Shown here one piece after another: positions 55,781-61,316 of a stretch of DNA of 61,316 nt. The number at the start of each line of letters is the position of its first letter. The first letter of the stretch is position 1. Under the pieces are notes generated by a model. That model saw only the letters and a program-made list of their open reading frames with translations. It was not told where the DNA came from and ran no database searches. Origin of the DNA: an uncultured Pseudomonadota bacterium. GTDB taxonomy: Bacteria; Pseudomonadota; Gammaproteobacteria; Ga0077536. Location of the stretch: assembly GCA_902557415.1 (NCBI GenBank), contig CACEAA010000007.1:1-61316 (forward strand), given 5' to 3'. A program made the translations under genes and the position numbers.

Positions 55781-56170
55781 TTACTCGCCAGCGGCAACAA
55801 TGTCTATCTCCACGCGCCATTCGGGAGATACAAGCTGCTTCACTATCAGGGCAGTTGACGCTGGCTGAGCCTCGCCAATGTACTTTTGCCGCGCTGCCGC
55901 AAATGCACCGTACTCACTTTCTTCGATTAGGTAAGCCGTGACCTTTACGATATCCGAGCTCCCCATACCAACTGCATTAAGTGCTTCCATCACATTCCAC
56001 CACGCTTGATCAGCTTGCTCTTCAACCGTTGTCGGTAACGACCCATCAGGGCGCAGGCCGATCTGACCAGAAATGTAAACTAACTTCGCGTTCGGCGGAA
56101 CTACTACAACGTGATGGTAAGCCTTATTAAAGGGCTCAACTATTGAAGGTGGATTAATTTTTTTCAACAT
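55781..56170 (-). CDS. RidA/YjgF-family protein lacking the canonical Arg
   Basis: A 129-residue RidA-fold (YjgF/UK114) protein, normally a trimeric imine/enamine deaminase. YISGQIGLRPDGSLP near residue 33, the helix EEQADQAWWNVMEALNAVGM and VVKVTAYL-type strand (IVKVTAYLIEE) fit the family. The substrate-binding Arg of archetypal RidA (in PARS...) is replaced: QPASTALIV occupies that place, so it probably belongs to a Rid subfamily with another activity. Upstream of, and probably co-transcribed with, the LLM gene. Confidence 0.85.
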   Translation of the reverse strand: MLKKINPPSIVEPFNKAYHHVVVVPPNAKLVYISGQIGLRPDGSLPTTVEEQADQAWWNVMEALNAVGMGSSDIVKVTAYLIEESEYGAFAAARQKYIGEAQPASTALIVKQLVSPEWRVEIDIVAAGE

Positions 56171-56348
56171 AATTGGTTATCCTGATTTTAGTTTTATAAT
56201 TGACTGAAAGTACTTATCTAAGCTAACTTTCCATGCGGGGCACAAGGTGCCAAGACAAAAGACCAATGGCTTTAGGCTAGAGCATTGGTAATAACTCAGA
56301 CAAGATCAATATAAACAAGTCATCTAGATTATTAAAGAACACGAAATT

Positions 56349-57161
56349 ATGGTTACAAAAGCAATAAAAAATGAGCAGAATTTTATCAACGACGAACCTT
56401 ATTACGAGCCAGTGGGGGATGAAATAAAGATATTCGCAGCTTCGTATGAAAATCAGCTACCCATTCTACTAAAAGGTCCAACTGGTTGTGGCAAAACTCG
56501 ATTTGTCGAATACATGGCGTGGCACTTAAAAATCCCGATGGTCACAGTAGCCTGTCACGACGACCTGACCGCATCAGATTTGATCGGTCGCTATTTAATC
56601 AAGGGTGGTGAGACAGTTTGGGTAGATGGACCGCTCACTAGTGCCGTCAGGCACGGTTATATTTGCTACCTTGATGAAATAGTTGAAGCGCGAAAAGATA
56701 CGTCTGTGGTGATACATCCATTGTGCGACGGGAGACGTTTACTACCAATTGAAAAGCTTGGAGAGCTTCTGGAAGCGCCTTCGAGCTTTTGTTTAACAAT
56801 TTCATATAACCCCGGCTACCAAAGTGTATTAAAAGATCTCAAGCAAAGCACAAGACAGAGGTTCGTAGCACTAGAGTTTGATTATCCAAAATCTGAAATA
56901 GAGCAAGTCATAGTAGAGACTGAAAGTAAGATAGATGCCGCCATGGCCGAAAAGTTAGTCAAATTTGGCAATATGACGAGAAATTTAAAAGGAAATGGCC
57001 TACAGGAAGGCGCTAGCACTCGTTTGTTGGTCAATGCCGCCAAGTTAATGGGACAAGGCATTGCGCCGGTTGACGCAACCGATACAGCAATCGCTCAGGC
57101 GCTCACAGATGAAAGCGATATGTTACAAGCAGTGCATGAACTCAGTCGCAGTATATTTTAG
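56349..57161 (+). CDS. MoxR-type AAA+ ATPase of the NorQ/CbbQ/GvpN family
   Basis: A 270-residue AAA+ ATPase. Walker A is GPTGCGKT (residues 43-50), Walker B is CYLDE with Asp109-Glu110, sensor 1 is in TISYNPGYQ and the arginine-finger region is STRQRF. CbbQ and NorQ remodel a metalloenzyme (Rubisco or nitric oxide reductase) with a VWA-domain partner. Here the partner follows 42 bp downstream, but no Rubisco or nitric oxide reductase gene is present, so the client is unknown. No clear ribosome binding site precedes the ATG. Confidence 0.9.
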   Translation: MVTKAIKNEQNFINDEPYYEPVGDEIKIFAASYENQLPILLKGPTGCGKTRFVEYMAWHLKIPMVTVACHDDLTASDLIGRYLIKGGETVWVDGPLTSAVRHGYICYLDEIVEARKDTSVVIHPLCDGRRLLPIEKLGELLEAPSSFCLTISYNPGYQSVLKDLKQSTRQRFVALEFDYPKSEIEQVIVETESKIDAAMAEKLVKFGNMTRNLKGNGLQEGASTRLLVNAAKLMGQGIAPVDATDTAIAQALTDESDMLQAVHELSRSIF

Positions 57162-57203
57162 TAAGCACTTTCAAAAATTGCTATTTAAAGAGAACCGACA
57201 AGC

Positions 57204-59348
57204 ATGAGCGTACAGTCGAGGCAAAATCTTCTCAATCGTATTAGGATCAAAAAGGATCTAGAGAAGCTCACGTCAGGGGCATTCGCGACGCAGTCTAATG
57301 CAGATAAAATAGTTTCACAAATAGCGGAACTATCCGACGACCAGCAGCAGTTCATCTACAAATGGGCTGAGTTAATATCCGCTTCTAACCATGAGCTTAG
57401 CGCTCAATTCGTTGCACTCGCTCCTAGAGCATTCCTGAAAATGCGCGACGCAGCGGTACAACAATGGCTCGACCTTGTTTTACAAAACTTTGATAACCAC
57501 GGTTTAGGCGCAGCAATAGCCACATTAGAAAACATTGATGGCTTTGTGGAAAAAGCTAAAATTAAAGAAGTACAGTGTTCATTCAGTGAAACTAGCGGCT
57601 TCCTGCAGCACTTCATACGCGGTCTAGGCGGGCGAGATCTTAAAATATCAAGTGATTTAGAAACTTTCACCAATACCGAAGCTCTTTTCCTTCCTGAGGC
57701 GGTAGACCTATTCCCCGCACCCCAGGAAAATTTTACATTATACAAGCTTACTGCTGTTCATTTGTGGGCCCAGACCTGGTATGGGACGTGGCAACACCAC
57801 ATACTAGAAGCGTTCAAAGACACCTACAACTCATCAGACCATGTAGAAATCTTTAACCGGCTTGAATGTATTCGGCTAGATGCTTGTATCGCCCGTGACT
57901 TTCCTGGTCTAAACAGAGAACTTCAACAATTCCAGTTACATGATTCCGACAGCGTCGAACTATGGAACTCATGGCGAGCAAATTCCATCAAGCTTCAGGA
58001 AGTGGGGGCAACTGCAGCTGATAGTCTCAATCTAATCGAGAAATTCTCTGACGCTAAGTTACCGCCCTTGCAAGCATATCAGGGAGAAATATATTTAGAT
58101 CGAATTCGCCAGACATTTTATTCGAGAGTAGAACAAGAGAAAGCTGCACTGCAAAAGACATTAGAAAAAATACTAGAAGACAATGTTGGAACTGAAAACG
58201 ATGCCGAGCTGGGGTCGCTAGAGAATCAAACCTTAGAACTTTCTGAGACCGAAGATAACGATGGTCAAGAGAGTAATATGAACTTGCAATTAACCCTTGA
58301 TGGTCAACCTGTGGATATGAGTGAAGAGTTAAAAGAGCTTCTAGGTTCGATCATTCAAGATTTCGGAGAGATTCCTGATAGCCACATGGATCCCTCAGAA
58401 CAAAGTGATTACTCAGATGAGTTGCTCCCACAGTCCCACGGGGAAGTCGACAACTCAGAGATTGATATTCAAAGTGAAGGAGCATTCCAGTATAAAGAGT
58501 GGGATTGCACTCGACAAAGATTCCGTGAAGACTTCTGTACCTTACGAGAGCTGACAGTACCGCCTGGTGACGAAACATTTATTGATGAAACTTTAGAGAA
58601 ACATAAGGGTGTATTAAGAGAAATAAAACGAAGTTTCGAGGCAGTCTTGGGGGAATCTCGACCTCAACGACGCCAATGCGACGGTGACGATATCGATTTA
58701 GGAGCATTAATTGAGGCGTATACCGACTTAGCGAGAGGAGAAGAGATGAGCGAACATTTGTACACTCGCTATAAAAATATAGAAAGAAATATCGCAGTTA
58801 TGTTTATGGTTGATATGAGTGGGTCTACTCTGGGGTGGGTAAATAACGCCGAAAGAGAATCACTTGTCTTACTTTGCGAGGCACTACAACTTCTTGGCGA
58901 TCGATATGCTATCTTTGGTTTCTCTGGGCGCACTAATAAGCGTTGCGAAGTCTACTCTGTAAAAGAATTTGACGAATCGTACTCCGAACTTGTAAAACAG
59001 CGGATCAGCGGCATTCGACCTAAAGCCTACACCCGCATGGGAGTAGCAATAAGACATTTAGGGAAATTACTTCAAGAAACACAAGCGAGAACAAAATTAT
59101 TGATCACACTGTCTGACGGTCGGCCTGAAGATTATGGCGGCTATAAAGGTCAATATGGAATAGAAGACACTAGGCATGCTCTTCTTGAAATGAAGCAGGA
59201 AGGTGTGCACGCCTTTTGTATAACTATCGATAATGAAGCGCAAGAATATCTCCCGCACATGTATGGTAACGCAAACTATGCTGTCATCGACGAAGTCGAA
59301 AAGCTACCTCTGAAGGTGGCGGATATCTATCGCAGATTAACTACCTGA
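57204..59348 (+). CDS. VWA-domain protein of the NorD/CbbO family
   Basis: A 714-residue protein that pairs with the preceding ATPase. The N-terminal 330 residues are helical (adaptor region), followed by an acidic linker (about 315-420) and a C-terminal von Willebrand A domain with the MIDAS motif DMSGS at residues 537-541, Thr in AYTRMG near 614 and LSDGRPED near 636. In CbbQO/NorQD systems the VWA protein binds the client and the ATPase ring does the work. The closest general type is NorD/CbbO. It converges with the FAH gene with 1 bp between stops. Confidence 0.9.
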   Translation: MSVQSRQNLLNRIRIKKDLEKLTSGAFATQSNADKIVSQIAELSDDQQQFIYKWAELISASNHELSAQFVALAPRAFLKMRDAAVQQWLDLVLQNFDNHGLGAAIATLENIDGFVEKAKIKEVQCSFSETSGFLQHFIRGLGGRDLKISSDLETFTNTEALFLPEAVDLFPAPQENFTLYKLTAVHLWAQTWYGTWQHHILEAFKDTYNSSDHVEIFNRLECIRLDACIARDFPGLNRELQQFQLHDSDSVELWNSWRANSIKLQEVGATAADSLNLIEKFSDAKLPPLQAYQGEIYLDRIRQTFYSRVEQEKAALQKTLEKILEDNVGTENDAELGSLENQTLELSETEDNDGQESNMNLQLTLDGQPVDMSEELKELLGSIIQDFGEIPDSHMDPSEQSDYSDELLPQSHGEVDNSEIDIQSEGAFQYKEWDCTRQRFREDFCTLRELTVPPGDETFIDETLEKHKGVLREIKRSFEAVLGESRPQRRQCDGDDIDLGALIEAYTDLARGEEMSEHLYTRYKNIERNIAVMFMVDMSGSTLGWVNNAERESLVLLCEALQLLGDRYAIFGFSGRTNKRCEVYSVKEFDESYSELVKQRISGIRPKAYTRMGVAIRHLGKLLQETQARTKLLITLSDGRPEDYGGYKGQYGIEDTRHALLEMKQEGVHAFCITIDNEAQEYLPHMYGNANYAVIDEVEKLPLKVADIYRRLTT

Positions 59349-59349
59349 A

Positions 59350-60231
59350 TCAGATTAAAGCGCTCACCCTATTCCTCAGAGTGCCTATTTCGGACAAATT
59401 AATTTCCACGAGATCGTTGTGACGTAAAAATCGAGGCGGGTCAAATCCAGCTCCAACTCCCGCGGGCGTCCCTGTGGCAATTATATCACCAGGGTATAGG
59501 CTGATGCCTGCAGAAATTGTCTCAATTAAAGTAGGGATATCAAAAATCATAGAAGCAGTATTTCCAGTCTGACGTAGCTCACCATTCACCCAACACTTAA
59601 TCTCGGTATTCGATAGATCGATGAGATCCCTTCTCACAGCTATAGGTCCCATTGGACAAAATGTATCTTGAGACTTCCCCAGTAACCATTGCTTGTGACG
59701 GGCTTGAACATCACGAGCACTCACATCGTTGATTAACGTATAACCCCAAACATGATTCATCGCATCACTTTTCTTCACGCCGCGACCTGGTAATCCAATT
59801 ATTACCGCCAGCTCTGCCTCATAATCTAATTGGCTAGTGACTTGAGTGTTATGAATGATCTCGTCTTCATTGCCAATCACGCAGTCTGGAAGCTTCGAAA
59901 AAATAATCGGAAACTCAGGAGCCTCTCCTCGACCGCCAGTTGTATCGAAGCCTTGGTCCGAGATCTCTTTCACATGTGCAAAATAATTCTTACCAACACA
60001 AATTATGTTTCTCCTAGGGCGAGGAATTGGAGCTAAGACTTTAACCTCACGAAGTGGAATTGATTCTTCCACAGTTTTCAACAGAACCTCAGCAGCGGCC
60101 GCTTCAACTATAGCCAGCAGACCTAATGCGCTGGCCTCTGGGCTCAGGGCAAATGGACTGACGTAAGAGCTATCCTTCGATAACACTCCGACTCCTACAA
60201 CACCACGATATTCATACGTAACAACTTTCAT
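59350..60231 (-). CDS. fumarylacetoacetate hydrolase (FAH) family protein
   Basis: A 293-residue FAH-fold enzyme. The metal-binding glutamates lie in DYEAELAVIIG near residue 132, followed by NDVSARDVQ near 163, the conserved KSQDTFCPMGP near 180 and GDIIATGTPAGVG near 248. The family includes 2-oxo-hept-4-ene-dioate hydratases, acylpyruvases and oxaloacetate tautomerases. The N-terminal domain of about 65 residues is typical for the acylpyruvase/ureidoglycolate-lyase-like group. The gene is divergent from the biotin carboxylase gene; substrate not assignable. Confidence 0.88.
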   Translation of the reverse strand: MKVVTYEYRGVVGVGVLSKDSSYVSPFALSPEASALGLLAIVEAAAAEVLLKTVEESIPLREVKVLAPIPRPRRNIICVGKNYFAHVKEISDQGFDTTGGRGEAPEFPIIFSKLPDCVIGNEDEIIHNTQVTSQLDYEAELAVIIGLPGRGVKKSDAMNHVWGYTLINDVSARDVQARHKQWLLGKSQDTFCPMGPIAVRRDLIDLSNTEIKCWVNGELRQTGNTASMIFDIPTLIETISAGISLYPGDIIATGTPAGVGAGFDPPRFLRHNDLVEINLSEIGTLRNRVSALI

Positions 60232-60379
60232 TATTTATTTCCAAATATGTCGCGATTAGACTGCAGTTAAAATCATCGAACTTTATTCACAATTTAATGC
60301 GCGGTTACCAAATTTTTCAGTATAATGAGTATACACGTAATAACTTAGGATCCTTTTAATAAGGGGTACGGTCCGCATC

Positions 60380-61316
60380 ATGTTTGAAAGTATTTTAATT
60401 GCCAATCGCGGAGAAATAGCCTGCAGGGTAATACGCACTGCAAAAGAATTAGGTATTGAGACTATAGCCGTATATCACCATGTCGATCGTATGGCGCCCC
60501 ACGTAAAAGCCGCTGATAGGTCGGTCGAGTTATTCGGTGATACTCCTACCGCCGCGTATCTGGATGTAGAGCAGATCATCGAGGTCGCCAAGGAAACTAA
60601 AGCGCAATGCCTCCACCCCGGCTACGGCTTCCTCTCAGAAAATGCAGCCTTTGCTGAAGCGGTAGAGAAAAATAATATCGTATTCGTAGGACCACAGCCT
60701 GAAGTCATCAAACTGATGGGAGACAAAATTATTTCTCGTGAGTTTGCTAAAAAAGCTGGAATCCCTATTGCACCCAGTGTTACTCAAACTGGCGACTTAT
60801 CTAATTTTTTAAAAGAAGCAGAAAAAATTGGGTTCCCATTATTAATAAAAGCATCCGCTGGGGGTGGCGGTAAGGGAATGAGTATTGTCCGTGAAGCGGC
60901 CACATTAAAAAAGCAAGCAGAGATAGCGATGAGTGAGGCTGAAAGATATTTTGCTGACAGTCGTATTTATGCAGAGCTTTACGTTGAGAACCCTAGGCAC
61001 ATTGAGGTTCAGATACTAGGAGATGGGCAGGGCAATATTGTCCACGCCTATGAGCGAGAATGCTCGATACAACGTAGGTTTCAAAAAGTAATTGAGGAAT
61101 CCCCCGCTCCAGCCCTGTCAGTTGAACTACGTGACCAAATATGTGCTGCGGCAGTTGATCTTGCCTCCAAAGCGAAATACTTAAATGCTGGCACCGTTGA
61201 GTTCATCCTGAGCCCCGATGGATCCTTCTACTTTTTAGAGATGAATACGCGTCTGCAAGTAGAGCATCCTGTGACTGAGATGGTCTGCTCCTTAGACCTA
61301 GTGAAAGCGCAACTCC
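60380..61316 (+). CDS. biotin carboxylase of an acetyl-/propionyl-/methylcrotonyl-CoA carboxylase (partial)
   Basis: The first 312 residues of a biotin carboxylase, truncated by the window edge. FESILIANRGEIACRVIRTA opens the N-terminal domain; ATP-grasp signatures HPGYGFLSEN near residue 76, KASAGGGGKGM near 158, IEVQILGD near 211 and EMNTRLQVEHPVTE near 288 follow. Whether it is AccC or the longer alpha subunit of propionyl-, methylcrotonyl- or geranyl-CoA carboxylase depends on the missing C-terminus; KASAGGGGKGM with the RAFQ-type insertion absent cannot decide. The catabolic setting favours an acyl-CoA carboxylase alpha subunit. AAGGGG lies about 13 nt before the ATG. Confidence 0.93.
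   Translation, partial: MFESILIANRGEIACRVIRTAKELGIETIAVYHHVDRMAPHVKAADRSVELFGDTPTAAYLDVEQIIEVAKETKAQCLHPGYGFLSENAAFAEAVEKNNIVFVGPQPEVIKLMGDKIISREFAKKAGIPIAPSVTQTGDLSNFLKEAEKIGFPLLIKASAGGGGKGMSIVREAATLKKQAEIAMSEAERYFADSRIYAELYVENPRHIEVQILGDGQGNIVHAYERECSIQRRFQKVIEESPAPALSVELRDQICAAAVDLASKAKYLNAGTVEFILSPDGSFYFLEMNTRLQVEHPVTEMVCSLDLVKAQL

Overview
This window reads as chromosome from a Gram-negative bacterium, most likely a gammaproteobacterium with a broad catabolic repertoire. The pointers are the two-subunit PntA/PntB transhydrogenase with an E. coli-length PntA, an SrkA/YihE-type kinase, an E. coli-like CysK, a TPP riboswitch of proteobacterial form ahead of thiC, and paired OmpR-type two-component systems. 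Base composition looks moderate (mid-40s % GC by eye, not counted). I see no rRNA, tRNA, CRISPR array, transposase, integrase or phage gene. The lineage call is an inference from gene content only.

Layout. 1-3180: a SAM methyltransferase with a small unknown gene, a RutA-like flavin monooxygenase and a class I glutamine amidotransferase. 3186-12117 (all minus): a two-component pair, cysK, two luciferase-like (LLM) oxidoreductases flanking the srkA kinase, an SDR, and thiC behind a TPP riboswitch. 12690-18377: nitronate monooxygenase plus acyl-CoA ligase, a GFA-family protein, then an LLM / TauD dioxygenase / unknown protein trio. 18374-21674 (minus): SCP2-like small protein, alpha/beta hydrolase, exported DUF1329 protein, NUDIX. 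21962-27598: a CMD protein, then CaiB / acyl-CoA dehydrogenase / CaiB, folD and a cupin. 27791-33440: two metallo-beta-lactamase-fold hydrolases, a frameshifted membrane-anchored hydrolase, and an SDR / MetX-like / MDR trio. 33500-37812: nitroreductase, and an acyl-CoA ligase with a two-subunit CoA transferase. 37837-40790: pntAB. 41064-48238: a dense alternating-strand block of PPOX-fold proteins, cupin, Rieske oxygenase, epoxide hydrolase, nitroreductase, CMD, sulfurtransferase and hydrolase. 48420-51276: molybdopterin oxidoreductase and GST. 51287-56170 (minus): a second two-component system, AEC transporter, LLM and RidA-like protein. 56349-59348: a MoxR/NorQ-type ATPase with its VWA partner. 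59350-61316: FAH-family hydrolase and the start of a biotin carboxylase.

Most of the window is accessory degradative metabolism: activation of acids to CoA thioesters (two ligases, two CaiB transferases, one class I CoA transferase), oxidation (five LLM flavoenzymes, Rieske, TauD, nitronate monooxygenase, acyl-CoA dehydrogenase, SDRs, MDR) and hydrolysis (several alpha/beta hydrolases, epoxide hydrolase, MBL-fold, FAH). Housekeeping genes (cysK, thiC, folD, pntAB, srkA) are interspersed. The strand changes every one to five genes, and nearly all convergent pairs meet within 25 bp or overlap at their stop codons.

The least expected observations are two 10-base G tracts. One sits exactly where the ribosome binding site of a molybdopterin oxidoreductase should be, and the other breaks an alpha/beta hydrolase; both look like phase-variation or slippage sites unless they are assembly errors. 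Others are terminator-like hairpins pointing plus-ward between two minus-strand genes (a possible small RNA), an orphan NorQ/NorD-type activation pair, and an LLM-TauD-unknown operon.
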